A stretch of DNA of 64,000 bases from Burkholderiales bacterium (GCA_020848435.1 JADLAC010000009.1:25765-89764), one strand, 5' to 3'. Counted from the first letter of the stretch, positions 1-15,614 are shown. Notes: a model not told the origin generated them from the sequence alone. Numbers and translations: made by a program.

Positions 1-2
1 TC

Positions 3-416
3 GACGCCGAGCGTGTCAATCGCGAATCGGCCCCCGCGATCCGGGCCAGCAAGGAGCTGGAGCGCGAGTTCGCGCCCCGCATCCAGGAGCTGCAAAAAAT
101 GGAGAAGCAGCTCAAGGATGCCCAGGGCGCGCTGGAGAAGGACGCGCTGACCATGAGCGAAAGCGAGCGCGGCAGGCGCGAGCAGGATATGGGGCGGCTG
201 AGCCGCGAGTTTCAGCGCGCCCAGCGCGAGTATCGGGAAGACCTCAATCAGCGCCGCAACGAAAAGCTCGCCGACTTGTTCCAGCGCGCGAATCGCGTCA
301 TTCAGCAGATCGCCGAAGCGGAGAAGTTCGACCTCATCCTGCAGGAGGCGGTCTACCGCAGCCCGCGCATCGACATCACCGATAAGGTGCTCAAGGCACT
401 GAGCGGCGAGAAATAG
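3..416 (+). CDS. skp: OmpH/Skp family periplasmic chaperone, 3' part
   Basis: The open frame enters from the left edge, so the start codon and signal peptide lie outside the window; about 137 C-terminal residues are visible. The visible part is a long, charged, heptad-like helix (RESAPAIRASKELEREF, then alternating Glu/Lys/Arg), as in the coiled-coil arms of Skp, the periplasmic holdase that carries unfolded outer-membrane proteins to the BAM machine. The C-terminal stretch with QAVYRSPRIDITDKVLK-like spacing (QEAVYRSPRIDITDKVLKAL) is the conserved family tail. Its place just upstream of lpxD is the usual proteobacterial bamA-skp-lpxD order. The identification is firm; only the 5' end is missing. 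Confidence 0.9.
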   Translation, partial: DAERVNRESAPAIRASKELEREFAPRIQELQKMEKQLKDAQGALEKDALTMSESERGRREQDMGRLSREFQRAQREYREDLNQRRNEKLADLFQRANRVIQQIAEAEKFDLILQEAVYRSPRIDITDKVLKALSGEK

Positions 417-472
417 TCTCGATGCGAGCATAGAGGCGCGGCCCTCGCCGGGCTTGCTCAAGAGCGTCCCGC

Positions 473-1516
473 ATGCGCACGGCCCGGAGTTTCAGTCTCG
501 GCGAGCTCGTGGACTGCCTGGGCGGCGAGCTGCGCGGCAGCCGCGAGCAGCGCATCGTGCAGATCGCCCCGCTGGAGAGCGCAGGCCCCGAGCATATTTC
601 GTTTCTGGCGCGGGAAGCCTTGCGTGATGCGCTGTCCGCATCACGCGCCGGCGCGGTGATCGTCGCCCCCGGCGCTGCCGTCGAAGGGCGCGCGCACATC
701 GTTGCCCCCAATCCGTACGCCTACTTCATTCGCGTTGCCGCCTTGCTCAATCCGGACCCCGAGCCGGAAGGATCCGTCCACGCGTCGGCGTTCGTCCATG
801 CCGAGGCCCGGGTCGCCGCTTCGGCCGAAATCGGGCCCTTCGTATCGGTCGACCGTGGCGCGTGCATCGGCGAGCGCGTGAGGCTTGGAGCGGGCTGCCG
901 GATCGGCGCCCATGCGGCGATCGGGGACGATTCCCGCCTGCATGCCAACGTTTGTGTTTATGCCCATTGCGTGATCGGCATGCGGGCGGTCATCAACGCC
1001 GGCGCGATCGTCGGTTCGGACGGCTTCGGCGGTGCGCTCGACCACGGCCGCTGGATCAAGATGCCGCATATCGGCCGCGTGCTGATCGGCGACGATGTCG
1101 AGATCGGTGCCAATACGACGATCGACCGTGGCGCCATGGCCGATACCGTCATTTGCGACGGTGTCAAGCTGGACAATCAGATCCAGGTAGGTCATAACGT
1201 CTACATCGGCGCGCACACGACCATCGCCGGCTGCACGGGAATCGCCGGCAGCACGCGAATCGGCGCGCATTGCGTAATAGGTGGCGCCGCTCGCTTCACC
1301 GGCCATTTGGAGCTGGCGGAGCGCGTGCACGTTTCGGCGGGTACGTTCGTGACGCGCTCGATCGACAAGCCCGGCCGCTACAGCGGGGTCTACCCGATGA
1401 GCGATCACCGGCGCTGGTTGAAGAGCGCAGCGCGCGTGCGCCGCTTGGGGGAGGCGGGTTCGCCGCCACGCGGCGATTCAGGGACACGACAAGAAGATGA
1501 CGACAATGCGCATTGA
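473..1516 (+). CDS. lpxD: UDP-3-O-(3-hydroxyacyl)glucosamine N-acyltransferase
   Basis: LpxD adds the second 3-hydroxyacyl chain, from acyl-ACP, to UDP-3-O-acyl-glucosamine, the third step of lipid A synthesis in the cytoplasm. The 347-residue protein has an N-terminal uridine-binding domain (about 1-100), then many hexapeptide repeats of a left-handed beta helix (about 100-300). The expected catalytic histidine is H241 in QVGHNVYIG, and the C-terminal tail is helical. The length fits the family. Its stop lies 20 bases inside fabZ, so the two are probably translationally coupled. The last part (after about residue 320) is polar and less conserved. Confidence 0.96.
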   Translation: MRTARSFSLGELVDCLGGELRGSREQRIVQIAPLESAGPEHISFLAREALRDALSASRAGAVIVAPGAAVEGRAHIVAPNPYAYFIRVAALLNPDPEPEGSVHASAFVHAEARVAASAEIGPFVSVDRGACIGERVRLGAGCRIGAHAAIGDDSRLHANVCVYAHCVIGMRAVINAGAIVGSDGFGGALDHGRWIKMPHIGRVLIGDDVEIGANTTIDRGAMADTVICDGVKLDNQIQVGHNVYIGAHTTIAGCTGIAGSTRIGAHCVIGGAARFTGHLELAERVHVSAGTFVTRSIDKPGRYSGVYPMSDHRRWLKSAARVRRLGEAGSPPRGDSGTRQEDDDNAH

Positions 1517-1940
1517 CGAGATTCTGAAGTACCTGCCGCATCGCTATCCCTTCCTGCTGATCGATCGGGTCGACTCGCTCGAGCCCGGAGCACGCATCGT
1601 CGCGGTGAAGAACGTCACCATCAACGAGCCGTTCTTCGTCGGCCATTTCCCCTATCACCCCGTCATGCCTGGGGTGCTGGTGATCGAAGCGCTGGCGCAG
1701 GCCGCGGCGATCCTCACCTTTCGCACCCGCAACCATCTGCCCGACGACAAGTCGATCTACTATTTCGTCGGCATAGACCACGCGCGCTTCAAGCGGCCGG
1801 TGATTCCCGGCGATCGGCTGGAACTGCACGTGAGCATCGCGCGGGAAATGCGCGGTCTATGGAAATTCAAGGGCGAGGCGCACGTGGATTCCACGCTCGC
1901 GGCCGAAGCCGAGCTGCTGTGCACCTTGCGGGCGTTGTGA
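1497..1940 (+). CDS. fabZ: 3-hydroxyacyl-ACP dehydratase FabZ
   Basis: FabZ dehydrates 3-hydroxyacyl-ACP in the fatty acid elongation cycle. The 147-residue hot-dog protein carries [10 protein letters not shown] near the N terminus and the active-site motif [15 protein letters not shown], with His50 and Glu64 as the predicted catalytic pair. The start at 1497 overlaps lpxD by 20 bases; an ATG at 1506 ([15 protein letters not shown]) is an equally good start and would still overlap. It sits between lpxD and lpxA, which compete with it for the 3-hydroxyacyl-ACP pool, so the operon keeps the enzymes at this branch point together. Confidence 0.96.
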   Translation: MTTMRIDEILKYLPHRYPFLLIDRVDSLEPGARIVAVKNVTINEPFFVGHFPYHPVMPGVLVIEALAQAAAILTFRTRNHLPDDKSIYYFVGIDHARFKRPVIPGDRLELHVSIAREMRGLWKFKGEAHVDSTLAAEAELLCTLRAL

Positions 1941-1959
1941 AAGCAGGTCTCGCGTCTCG

Positions 1960-2739
1960 ATGAGCAGCGCAATCCATCCTACGGCGATCGTCCATTCGAA
2001 TGCGCGTCTCGGCGCCGGAGTCTCCATTGGCGCCTACAGCATCATCGATGCGCAGGTCGAGATCGGAGCGGGCACCTGCATCGGCCACCATTGCGTCGTC
2101 ACCGGACGCACGGCCATAGGGTGCGACAACCGCATCTTCCATTTCGTGTCGCTGGGCGAAATGCCCCAGGACAAGAAGTATGGCGGCGAGCCGACTCGGC
2201 TCGAAATCGGCGATCGCAACACCATCCGCGAATTCTGCACCTTCAACCGCGGCACGCAACAGGATGCCGGCGTGACTCGCCTCGGTCACGACAATTGGAT
2301 CATGGCCTACGTCCATCTCGCGCACGATTGCCAGGTGGGCAACCACACGGTGTTCGCCAACAACGCTCAGCTCGCGGGCCATGTGCACGTCGGCGACTAC
2401 GCCATTCTCGGCGGCTTCACGACGGTTCACCAGTTCTGCCGCATCGGCGCTCATTGCATCAGCGGCCTGAGCAGCGTGCTGGTGCACGACGTGCCGCCTT
2501 ACATCACGGTCGCTGGCAATCCGGCAGCGGCGCACGGCATCAATGCGGAAGGATTGCGCCGCCGCGGTTTTTCGGCCGCGGCGATCGACGCCCTGCGACG
2601 CTCGTACAAGACCCTGTACCGCTCCGGGCTGACCCTGGAGCAGGCGAAGAACGCGCTAGCCGAGCAGGCACGCAGCCGTCCTGAAGTGAGCCTGCTGGTC
2701 GAATTCCTCGCCGAGTCGACCCGAGGCATCGTGCGCTGA
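1960..2739 (+). CDS. lpxA: UDP-N-acetylglucosamine O-acyltransferase
   Basis: LpxA catalyses the first step of lipid A synthesis, moving a 3-hydroxyacyl chain from ACP to the 3-OH of UDP-GlcNAc. The 259-residue protein has hexapeptide repeats from residue 5 to about 190 and the catalytic histidine H122 in [10 protein letters not shown]. It also has a [11 protein letters not shown] segment and a helical C-terminal domain (about 190-259). The start is 19 bases after fabZ, and the stop is immediately followed by lpxB. All family landmarks are intact. Confidence 0.97.
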   Translation: MSSAIHPTAIVHSNARLGAGVSIGAYSIIDAQVEIGAGTCIGHHCVVTGRTAIGCDNRIFHFVSLGEMPQDKKYGGEPTRLEIGDRNTIREFCTFNRGTQQDAGVTRLGHDNWIMAYVHLAHDCQVGNHTVFANNAQLAGHVHVGDYAILGGFTTVHQFCRIGAHCISGLSSVLVHDVPPYITVAGNPAAAHGINAEGLRRRGFSAAAIDALRRSYKTLYRSGLTLEQAKNALAEQARSRPEVSLLVEFLAESTRGIVR

Positions 2740-2740
2740 C

Positions 2741-3904
2741 ATGGCCTCCGGCACGCGAGCGCCTGCGGTAGCGATCGTCGCCGGCGAGCATTCCGGCGAC
2801 CTGCTCGGCGCGCTGCTGGTAGGGGCGCTGTCGAAGCTGAGGCCCGATGTCCGCTTCGAAGGCGTCGGCGGGCCGCGCATGCACGCCGCCGGCGTCGAAT
2901 GTCTCTACCCGGTGGAGCGGTTGGCGGTTCGAGGCTACGTCGAAGTCCTGCGCCATTATTTCGACATCGTCGGCATACGGCGCAAGCTGCGCGCTCGTTG
3001 GTCGGCCGAGCCGCCGGCGCTATTCATCGGCGTCGATGCGCCCGACTTCAACCTGGCGCTCGAACGCGATCTGCGCCGGCACGATGTCCCGACCGTGCAT
3101 TTCGTCAGCCCATCGATCTGGGCGTGGCGGCCAGAACGGATGCGGAAGATCCGAGCCGCGGTCTCGCACATGCTGGCCCTGTTCCCGTTCGAGACGCCGC
3201 TGTACGAGGCGGCCGGCGTGCCCGTCACCTTCGTCGGCCATCCGCTGGCCGACATGCTGCCCGCCGTCCCGGACCGGGAACTTGCCCGCGAGCAATTGCG
3301 CTTGCCGAGCGAACGCCCGGTCGTGGCGCTCCTGCCCGGATCGCGGGAATCGGAGCTGGTGCAGCTCGCCGATCTCTACGTCGCCACGGCCCGCCTGATG
3401 GCGCAGCGCCGGCCCGAGGTGATGTTCCTCGTGCCGCTGGTGAATCGACTGACGCGGGAGTTGTTCGAGGCCGCCCTTGCCCGCGACCGGGGCGAGCCGC
3501 TCAACCTCCAGCTCCTATTCGGTCATGCGCATAACGCGATGATGGCGGCCAACGTCGCGCTGGTCGCCTCCGGCACGGCCACGTTGGAGGCGGCACTGCT
3601 CGGTTGTCCCATGGTGATCACCTATCGCATGCCGAGTCTGACCTACCGCATCATGTGGCCCAAGCGCCGCCTGCCGTATGTCGGCTTGCCGAACGTTCTC
3701 GCCGGCGAGTTCATCGTGCCCGAGCTGCTGCAGGCCGATGCCACGCCCGACAACCTGGCGCAAGCGTTGCTCAACCTGCTCGGCGACAGCCTTGTACAGC
3801 GCCGGCTGCGAGCTCGCTTCGCGGCCATGCGTACGAGCTTGCGGCGCGATGCGGCGATGAATGCTGCGCGCGTTCTGGCGCCCATGCTGCCGGCTGCGCC
3901 ATGA
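2741..3904 (+). CDS. lpxB: Lipid-A-disaccharide synthase
   Basis: LpxB is a family 19 glycosyltransferase that condenses UDP-2,3-diacylglucosamine with lipid X into the tetra-acyl disaccharide at the inner face of the membrane. The 387-residue protein begins with the conserved [10 protein letters not shown] segment and contains [17 protein letters not shown] and [11 protein letters not shown]. The C-terminal nucleotide-binding half has [11 protein letters not shown] followed by PMVITYRM. The start is one base past the lpxA stop. The stop overlaps the rnhB start in an ATGA arrangement, consistent with coupled translation. Confidence 0.97.
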   Translation: MASGTRAPAVAIVAGEHSGDLLGALLVGALSKLRPDVRFEGVGGPRMHAAGVECLYPVERLAVRGYVEVLRHYFDIVGIRRKLRARWSAEPPALFIGVDAPDFNLALERDLRRHDVPTVHFVSPSIWAWRPERMRKIRAAVSHMLALFPFETPLYEAAGVPVTFVGHPLADMLPAVPDRELAREQLRLPSERPVVALLPGSRESELVQLADLYVATARLMAQRRPEVMFLVPLVNRLTRELFEAALARDRGEPLNLQLLFGHAHNAMMAANVALVASGTATLEAALLGCPMVITYRMPSLTYRIMWPKRRLPYVGLPNVLAGEFIVPELLQADATPDNLAQALLNLLGDSLVQRRLRARFAAMRTSLRRDAAMNAARVLAPMLPAAP

Positions 3905-4485
3905 GCACGCGAGCAGCGATCGTTTGCGGCGTCGATGAAGCAGGGCGCGGCCCGCTGGCGGGGCCGGTGTACGCTGCCGCCGTCATATTGAAGCGAGGCG
4001 TGCGGCTGGATGGCTTGGCGGACTCGAAGACCTTGACCGCGGCTACGCGCGAGGCACTGCGGATCGAGATCGAATCGAAGGCGCTCGCCTGGGCGGTCGC
4101 GAGTGCTTCGGTGATGGAGATAGATACCGTCAATATCCTGCAAGCGACCCTGCTTGCCATGCGCCGGGCGGTCGAACGGCTTGCCCACCCGCCCGGGCAC
4201 GTGCTGATCGACGGTCTTCATTGCCCGCAGCTCGGTATGCCGGCGCGCGCCATCGTGCGCGGCGACGCCACGGTCGCGGAGATTTCGGCGGCATCGATCC
4301 TCGCCAAGACGGCGCGCGACCGCCACATGCTCGATCTCGATGCCCTGTACCCGCACTATGGTTTTGCACACAACAAGGGCTACGCCACGCCGGATCACAT
4401 CGACGCGTTGCGCCGCCATGGCGCCACGCCTGAGCACCGGCACAGCTTCGCGCCGGTACGCGAGGTCGTATACTCTTTGTTCTGA
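3901..4485 (+). CDS. rnhB: Ribonuclease HII
   Basis: RNase HII cuts the RNA strand of RNA-DNA hybrids and removes single misincorporated ribonucleotides. The 194-residue protein shows the type 2 signature [15 protein letters not shown] with acidic residues D12 and E13. The other metal-binding acids are at D104 (VLIDGLHC) and near D122. The conserved AAASIxAK-like segment is present as [12 protein letters not shown], and [10 protein letters not shown] lies near the C terminus. I chose the ATG at 3901, which overlaps the lpxB stop as ATGA; the frame is open further upstream but that part only mirrors lpxB. Location after lpxB is typical of proteobacteria. Confidence 0.95.
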   Translation: MSTRAAIVCGVDEAGRGPLAGPVYAAAVILKRGVRLDGLADSKTLTAATREALRIEIESKALAWAVASASVMEIDTVNILQATLLAMRRAVERLAHPPGHVLIDGLHCPQLGMPARAIVRGDATVAEISAASILAKTARDRHMLDLDALYPHYGFAHNKGYATPDHIDALRRHGATPEHRHSFAPVREVVYSLF

Positions 4486-4493
4486 GAGGACTC

Positions 4494-4949
4494 ATGCGCA
4501 TCGCCCTTCTCGTTCACCTGCTCGGCGCGATCATCTGGATCGGCGGCATGTTCTTCGCCTACGTGGCGCTGCGTCCCGCCGCCGCGCGCCTACTCGAGCC
4601 GCCGCAGCGCTTGCCGCTATGGCGCGAGGCCTTGGGCCGTTTTTTCACCTGGGTTTGGGTGTCGATCGCGGCGCTGTTCACGACCGGCTTTCACATGCTC
4701 GCCGACGCTTACGGCGTCAAGGCCGTACCGCTTTACGTCCTCGCCATGGCGGCCATCGCGAGCGCGATGACGTTGATCTTCGTCTACGTGTACTTCATTC
4801 CGTTCAAGGCCTTGTCGGCCGCGGTCGGGGGAAGCGACTGGCGAGCCGGGGGCCGTGCCTTGAACACGATACGGCGGCTGGTGGCGACCAATCTATTGCT
4901 CGGCTTCGCGACCTTGGTCGTGGCCGTCATCGGCGGCTTGCTCGCCTGA
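4494..4949 (+). CDS. CopD-family integral membrane protein
   Basis: A 151-residue membrane protein with four predicted helices: about 4-26, 55-75, 80-105 and 125-150. The opening (LLVHLLGAIIWIGGMFFAYV) and the later Gly/Trp pattern match the CopD-like domain. That domain occurs in copper-resistance proteins and in many small, uncharacterised proteobacterial membrane proteins. A conserved histidine (H8) lies in helix 1. Copper transport is not shown here because no cop genes are nearby. The start is nine bases after rnhB. The 3' end overlaps the end of the convergent glycosyltransferase gene by 57 bases. Confidence 0.75.
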   Translation: MRIALLVHLLGAIIWIGGMFFAYVALRPAAARLLEPPQRLPLWREALGRFFTWVWVSIAALFTTGFHMLADAYGVKAVPLYVLAMAAIASAMTLIFVYVYFIPFKALSAAVGGSDWRAGGRALNTIRRLVATNLLLGFATLVVAVIGGLLA

Positions 4950-5897
4950 TGCCAGCTCGCGCAGCAAGGCTGCGAGCGCAGCGCGTTCGCGCTCGCACGC
5001 GACCAGCGGCTTGCGCGCGCGGCATTGCGCCTCCAGCAGCATGCGGTAATCGGCATCGGCTTCGAAACGTCCGAGCACGCGTGCCAGCGCCCGCTCATCG
5101 CCGAGAGGGTAGTAGCCCGCGTAGTCGCTGCCCAGCATGCCGATGTTGCCGCCGATGTCGCTCGCCAGGACCGGCAGCTCCGCCGCAAGGGCTTCCGAGA
5201 CGATGTTTGCTCCGCCTTCCATGCGCGAGCTGACGACCAGCGCGCGCGCGCGCGCGAGCAACGCACGCACGCGTGCATGCGGCCGCTCGCCCAACCAGCG
5301 GTATCGAGCCTGAGTTTGCATGAGGTGCCGCGCCTCGTGCTCGTATTGCGCTTCGAGCGCACGGCCGAGGTGGAGGATGCGAATCCTCGATGCGGCCGGT
5401 AGATGAAATGCCGCAAGCGCGCAGCGGAAGGGATCCTTCTCGTCACGCAGATGTCCCACGACCACGATGTCGAACCAGCGCTGCGTCGAGGGTTTGCGGG
5501 CGAGCGGGCGGGCGGACTGGTAGATGACGCGGGTCTTGGCTCTCAGAGACGCGGTCAATTCCGCCGGCCCCATGTCCTGCAATACAATCATGCGATCGGC
5601 CAGCGCCATCGAGCGACGCGCGCTCTCGTCGACCCGGATGTCGCGGTAGAGGTCCGTGCCGGTCAGTGCGAGCACGAGCGGGCGGCCGGGCGCCACGGTC
5701 TTGAAACGCAGGATGGAGTCGTGACTGCGCCGGGCGTGCAGGGCGATGAGCACATCGGCGCGCGTGCCGTCCCAGCGCGTATCGACATGAACCTCGTGGC
5801 GCAACGAGCGCAGCAGCGCCGCCCAGCGTACCGCGGTATTGCGGTTGCCGTTGCGAGCGTCTCGGCCGGCCGGCGTTACAATGAAAATATGGCTCAT
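4893..5897 (-). CDS. SenB-like selenosugar synthase / GT-B glycosyltransferase
   Basis: A 334-residue GT-B glycosyltransferase. The N-terminal half has FIVTPAGRDARNGNRNTA, ALHARRSHDSI and LALTGTDLYRDI. The C-terminal half has VVGHLRDEKDP, RYRWLGERPH, SSRMEGGANIVSEAL and GNIGMLGSDYAGYYP, which is the donor-sugar site. This combination closely matches, from memory, the SenB family, which makes the selenosugar precursor of selenoneine from UDP-GlcNAc and selenophosphate. SenB normally sits with senA (selenoneine synthase) and senC/selD, and neither is in this window. The biochemical role is therefore inferred from family resemblance only. It is divergent from the trmH-family gene. Confidence 0.7.
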   Translation of the reverse strand: MSHIFIVTPAGRDARNGNRNTAVRWAALLRSLRHEVHVDTRWDGTRADVLIALHARRSHDSILRFKTVAPGRPLVLALTGTDLYRDIRVDESARRSMALADRMIVLQDMGPAELTASLRAKTRVIYQSARPLARKPSTQRWFDIVVVGHLRDEKDPFRCALAAFHLPAASRIRILHLGRALEAQYEHEARHLMQTQARYRWLGERPHARVRALLARARALVVSSRMEGGANIVSEALAAELPVLASDIGGNIGMLGSDYAGYYPLGDERALARVLGRFEADADYRMLLEAQCRARKPLVACERERAALAALLRELASGEQAADDGHDQGREAEQ

Positions 5898-5956
5898 GAT
5901 CGAGGACGTCGTACCTGGTCAGGCGCCGGCGGCCACGGCAGCGCTCGCCCCGCGCC

Positions 5957-6757
5957 ATGAAACGTATCGTCTCGCGCGCGAACCCGCAATTCAAGGCCAT
6001 TCGCGAGCTCGTTAATTCGGTCAAGGAGCGGCGTGCGCAGCAACGCGCCGTGCTCGACGGCGCGCACCTGGTCGGAAGCTATATCGAGCGGCGCGGTGCG
6101 CCGCTGCTGATCGCACTCAGCGCAGGCGCGAGGGCCGATGGCGAAATCGAAGGGCTCATCGCACGGGCCGGGTACTGCGAGCTGCTCGAGTTGCCGCCCG
6201 CGCTGTTTGCGCAACTCGCGCCGGTCGAGACCCCCAGCGGGATCCTGGCGGTGATCGCGATCCCGCGGCTCGCGCCGCGTGTCGGCTGCGGACAATGCGT
6301 CGTCATGCTCGCCGGCGTCCAGGACCCGGGCAACGTCGGCACGATCATCCGCAGCGCGGCCGCTGCCGGGGCCGACGAGGTCCAGATCGACGCCGCGTGC
6401 GCGGACGCGTGGTCGCCGCGAACCTTGCGCGCGGCGATGGGTGCGCATTTCGCGCTCGACGTTCGCACCGGCGTGGATCTGCAGGCGGCGGCCGAGCGCT
6501 TCCCAGGGAAAGTTATTGCAACCGTGGCACGCCAAGGCATATCGCCCCAGGCGCTCGACCTGCGGGGTCAGATCGCCCTGCTCTTCGGCAACGAGGGCAG
6601 CGGGCTGGAGGAAGGGCTTGTGCGCCGTGCAAATGAGCGCATCGCGATCCCGATGGCGCGCGGCATCGAGTCGCTCAATGTCGGCGCGGCCGCGGCGATC
6701 GTGTTGTTCGAACGGGTCCGTCAACTCTCTGTCGGGAACACGCGGCAAGTGCACTGA
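5957..6757 (+). CDS. TrmH/SpoU-family RNA 2'-O-methyltransferase
   Basis: A 266-residue SPOUT-class methyltransferase expected to methylate the 2'-OH of an rRNA or tRNA nucleotide using SAM. The N-terminal RNA-binding domain (about 1-95) begins SRANPQFKAIREL. The catalytic knot domain has motif 1 (AGVQDPGNVGTIIRSA), motif 2 (LLFGNEGSGLEEGL) and motif 3 (IPMARGIESLNVGAAAAI). The conserved Asn, Arg, Glu and Ser/Asn residues of the family are all present. It resembles RlmB/YsgA-type enzymes, but the exact nucleotide target cannot be read from sequence. It stands alone, divergent from the glycosyltransferase and convergent with ppsR. Confidence 0.9.
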   Translation: MKRIVSRANPQFKAIRELVNSVKERRAQQRAVLDGAHLVGSYIERRGAPLLIALSAGARADGEIEGLIARAGYCELLELPPALFAQLAPVETPSGILAVIAIPRLAPRVGCGQCVVMLAGVQDPGNVGTIIRSAAAAGADEVQIDAACADAWSPRTLRAAMGAHFALDVRTGVDLQAAAERFPGKVIATVARQGISPQALDLRGQIALLFGNEGSGLEEGLVRRANERIAIPMARGIESLNVGAAAAIVLFERVRQLSVGNTRQVH

Positions 6758-6820
6758 CCGAGGCGGTGTCTATCGCTATCCGCTTGCCGCCGACCGCATC
6801 GGCATGACGGACAGCAGGCG

Positions 6821-7660
6821 TCAATAGACGTGACGCACGAGCCTCGTGTCGTGCAGGATGGTCGCCGCGATCTCCTCGATCGACTTGCGGCTCGTGTCGA
6901 TGTACGGCACGCCTTCCTGGCGTAACAGCGCTTCGGCGGCGCGCACTTCGAACTGGCAGTTGGCGAGCGTGGAGTAACGGCTGCCCGGGCGGCGCTCGTT
7001 GCGCACGACCTGCAATCGTTCGGGCTGGATCGTCAGGCCATAGAGCTTGCGGCGCAGGTGGTGCAGCTGGGGCGGCAGCGCGTTGCGGCTGAAGTCCTCG
7101 GCGACCAGGGGATAGTTCGCGGTGCGGATACCGTACTGGAGCGCCATGTACAGGCAAGTCGGGGTCTTGCCGGAGCGCGATACGCCGACCAGCACGATGT
7201 CGGCCTCGCCCAGGTCGCGGGTCGAAATGCCGTCATCATGGCTGAGCGCGAAATTGACCGCCTCGATGCGGCGGTGGTAGTCGCCCAGGTTGTCGGCGCT
7301 GTGCGAGCGGCCGACCACGCGCGCCGAACGTACGCCGAGCTCCTGCTCCAGGATCGCGATGAAGAACTGGAAGCAATCGATCACCAGCGCATTGGCACCT
7401 ACCAGCGCCTGCTCGATGTCTGCGTTGACCAAGGTGCAGAAGACCAGCGGGCGGCTGCCGTCCTCGGCCGCCGCCAGATCGATCTCGCCCGCGAGCGCCT
7501 TGGCCTTGTCGATGGAGTCGATGAACGGCTTGGTGACTTCGTTGAACTGGACGCCTTCGAACTGCGTCAGCAGACTGTGACCCAGCATCTCGCAGGTGAT
7601 ACCGGTACGGTCGGAAACGAAGAACGCGGTGCGCCTGGTGACTCCGTTGCCCGGTTGCAT
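6821..7660 (-). CDS. ppsR: PEP synthase regulatory kinase/pyrophosphorylase
   Basis: PpsR is a bifunctional protein that inactivates PEP synthase by ADP-dependent phosphorylation of a threonine and reactivates it by Pi-dependent dephosphorylation. The 279-residue protein starts with AFFVSDRTGITCEMLGHSLL, the family N-terminal motif, and carries a P-loop GVSRSGKTPTCLYMA. Its C-terminal section has NERRPGSRYS and an IDTSRKSIEEIA segment. Its target, ppsA, is transcribed divergently from a 73-base spacer, the typical pairing. A downstream ATG-like start is unlikely because the conserved RRTAFFVSDRTG block begins at residue 9. Confidence 0.96.
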   Translation of the reverse strand: MQPGNGVTRRTAFFVSDRTGITCEMLGHSLLTQFEGVQFNEVTKPFIDSIDKAKALAGEIDLAAAEDGSRPLVFCTLVNADIEQALVGANALVIDCFQFFIAILEQELGVRSARVVGRSHSADNLGDYHRRIEAVNFALSHDDGISTRDLGEADIVLVGVSRSGKTPTCLYMALQYGIRTANYPLVAEDFSRNALPPQLHHLRRKLYGLTIQPERLQVVRNERRPGSRYSTLANCQFEVRAAEALLRQEGVPYIDTSRKSIEEIAATILHDTRLVRHVY

Positions 7661-7733
7661 AAACGCTCACGTCGGCGGATCGAACGGGTAAAATATCCAT
7701 TTTTCCCGTCGCTTACAACCTGCTCGGAGGCCC

Positions 7734-11871
<4,138 letters not shown>

Positions 11872-11901
11872 GGCGCGAGCCGCCGGCGCGGTAATCGACC
11901 G

Positions 11902-14065
<2,164 letters not shown>

Positions 14066-14077
14066 GCTCCAGTTTCG

Positions 14078-14392
14078 ATGGCGGCGCGGCTCGTTGCCTT
14101 GCTGCTGATCGGGCTGATCGCGGCCCTGCAGTATGGGCTATGGTTGGGCAAAGGGAGCTGGCTGCGGGTGTGGGATATCGACCGCCAGATCGCCGAGCAG
14201 CAGCGCACCAACGAGCGGCTGAGCGCTCGCAACGCCGCGCTCGATGCCGAGGTGCGCGATCTCAAGGAAGGGTTGGGCGCGATCGAAGAGCGCGCGCGCA
14301 ATGAGCTGGGCATGATTCGGCATGACGAGATCTTCTTCCAGGTGCTACAGCACACGGCCAAGAGCAACCCGGGTGTCGGGCCACGGCCCTAG
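14078..14392 (+). CDS. ftsB: Cell division protein FtsB
   Basis: FtsB joins FtsL and FtsQ in the divisome and helps activate septal peptidoglycan synthesis. The 104-residue protein has one transmembrane helix (about 4-24, [20 protein letters not shown]), the conserved [10 protein letters not shown] after it, and a periplasmic coiled coil (about 34-75, rich in [19 protein letters not shown]). It then has the [20 protein letters not shown] motif. The start is 12 bases after eno, the usual neighbour in beta- and gammaproteobacteria. Confidence 0.95.
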   Translation: MAARLVALLLIGLIAALQYGLWLGKGSWLRVWDIDRQIAEQQRTNERLSARNAALDAEVRDLKEGLGAIEERARNELGMIRHDEIFFQVLQHTAKSNPGVGPRP

Positions 14393-14410
14393 CCGGTGAC
14401 TGAGCGCCAC

Positions 14411-15298
14411 ATGCCCGCCACGCTCCTCGACGGCAAGCTGGTCGCGCAACGCGTCGTCTCCGGGCTACGTCCGCGCGTCGAAGCGCTGAAGGCTCGCGGC
14501 ATTCAGCCGCGGCTCGCGGTGGTTCGGGTCGGAGACGATCCGGCCTCCCAGATCTATATCCGGGCGAAGATTCGTGCCTGCGAGCAGGCCGGCGTGCTGG
14601 GCGGGGAGCTCGAGCTTGCCGCCAGTGCGCGCGAGGCCGATGTGCTCGCTCGGCTGGAGGAGCTCAACGCCGATAGCGCTGTGCACGGGGTGCTCGTCCA
14701 ACTGCCAATGCCCAAGGGAATCGACCCGCACCGCGTCGCCGCCCACATCGATCCCGACAAGGATGTCGACGGGTTGCACGCCATCAATCTCGGTCGCCTG
14801 CTGCAAGGCGATGCGCGCTTTCGGCCGTGTACGCCGGCTGGCGTCTTGCGGCTGCTCGATGACTATTCAATCGGTCTGCGCGGCAGGCACGCGGTGGTCG
14901 TGGGCCGCAGCGAGATCGTCGGCAAGCCGATGGCGCTGCTCTTGCTCGAACGCGACGCCACCGTCACGGTGTGCCACTCCAAGACGGCGGACATCGCCGC
15001 TGTTACCCGGATGGCGGAGGTCGTGGTGGTTGCCGTCGGCCGGCCGGGCATGTTGAAGGGCGACATGATCAAGCCGGGCGCGGTGGTGGTGGACGTGGGC
15101 GTCAATCGCCTGGCCGATGGGCGCCTGGCCGGCGATGCCGTATGGGACGACATGTGCACGCGCGCTGGCCATGTCACGCCGGTACCGGGGGGGGTCGGAC
15201 CGATGACCGTCGCGATGCTGATCGAGAACACGGTTCAGGCGGCGGAATGCGCGGCGGCCGGCGCGAGCGAGTGTCCTGAGCTCGGGGTTCGTCGCTGA
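14411..15298 (+). CDS. folD: Methylenetetrahydrofolate dehydrogenase/cyclohydrolase
   Basis: FolD oxidises 5,10-methylene-THF with NADP and hydrolyses the product to 10-formyl-THF, supplying one-carbon units. The 295-residue protein shows VGDDPASQIYIRAKIRACE with the catalytic Tyr/Lys pair and VHGVLVQLPMPKGID. It also has PDKDVDGLHAINLGRL, PCTPAGVLRLL, the NADP site VVGRSEIVGKPMALLL, and TPVPGGVGPMTVAMLIENT. I chose the ATG at 14411 because MPATLLDGK lines up with the E. coli start; a GTG at 14396 would add five residues. Confidence 0.97.
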   Translation: MPATLLDGKLVAQRVVSGLRPRVEALKARGIQPRLAVVRVGDDPASQIYIRAKIRACEQAGVLGGELELAASAREADVLARLEELNADSAVHGVLVQLPMPKGIDPHRVAAHIDPDKDVDGLHAINLGRLLQGDARFRPCTPAGVLRLLDDYSIGLRGRHAVVVGRSEIVGKPMALLLLERDATVTVCHSKTADIAAVTRMAEVVVVAVGRPGMLKGDMIKPGAVVVDVGVNRLADGRLAGDAVWDDMCTRAGHVTPVPGGVGPMTVAMLIENTVQAAECAAAGASECPELGVRR

Positions 15299-15364
15299 TA
15301 TGGCCAAGCCCTGCATGGCGGCTGCGGCTGCTGCGGCGAGCGTCGTGCCAAGGACACCAACGGC

Positions 15365-15535
15365 TCAGCACCATAGCGTATTGGCGAAGTCGAGCAGCAT
15401 GGCCGGCGCAAGATAGCCGCGAAAGGCGAGGTAAAGCAGCCCCGCCAAGCCCGCCATCAAGATCACCCAGATGATTCTCTGCGCGATGCCCGTACGCACG
15501 GGTCGGAGCCTTCGATGATTGCGTACCGCAACCAT
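15365..15535 (-). CDS. Small single-helix membrane protein, unknown function
   Basis: A 56-residue protein with a basic N terminus (RNHRRLRPVRTG), one hydrophobic helix (IIWVILMAGLAGLLYLAF), the segment RGYLAPAMLLDFANTLWC and a C-terminal cysteine. The hydrophobic helix, the hydrophilic lead and the terminal Cys are visible; function is not known. Similar short membrane proteins ending in FANxxWxC-like tails are, from memory, scattered in betaproteobacteria. The ATG at 15535 is preferred to a GTG at 15604 because the added stretch is low-complexity and basic, but no Shine-Dalgarno site is obvious for either. It is divergent from the large oxidoreductase gene. Confidence 0.5.
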   Translation of the reverse strand: MVAVRNHRRLRPVRTGIAQRIIWVILMAGLAGLLYLAFRGYLAPAMLLDFANTLWC

Positions 15536-15614
15536 ACCCGAGGCGGCGCGCGCTTGCCAGGCGCTTGTTCCCCGAAGCTGATCCGAGGGTCGATTCGCCC
15601 GCACGCACCGGGGC

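Noticed and set aside
3604..3900. N-terminal extension of RNase HII by about 99 codons
   Set aside because: The extension is a shadow of lpxB. RNase HII family proteins start at the ATG at 3901.
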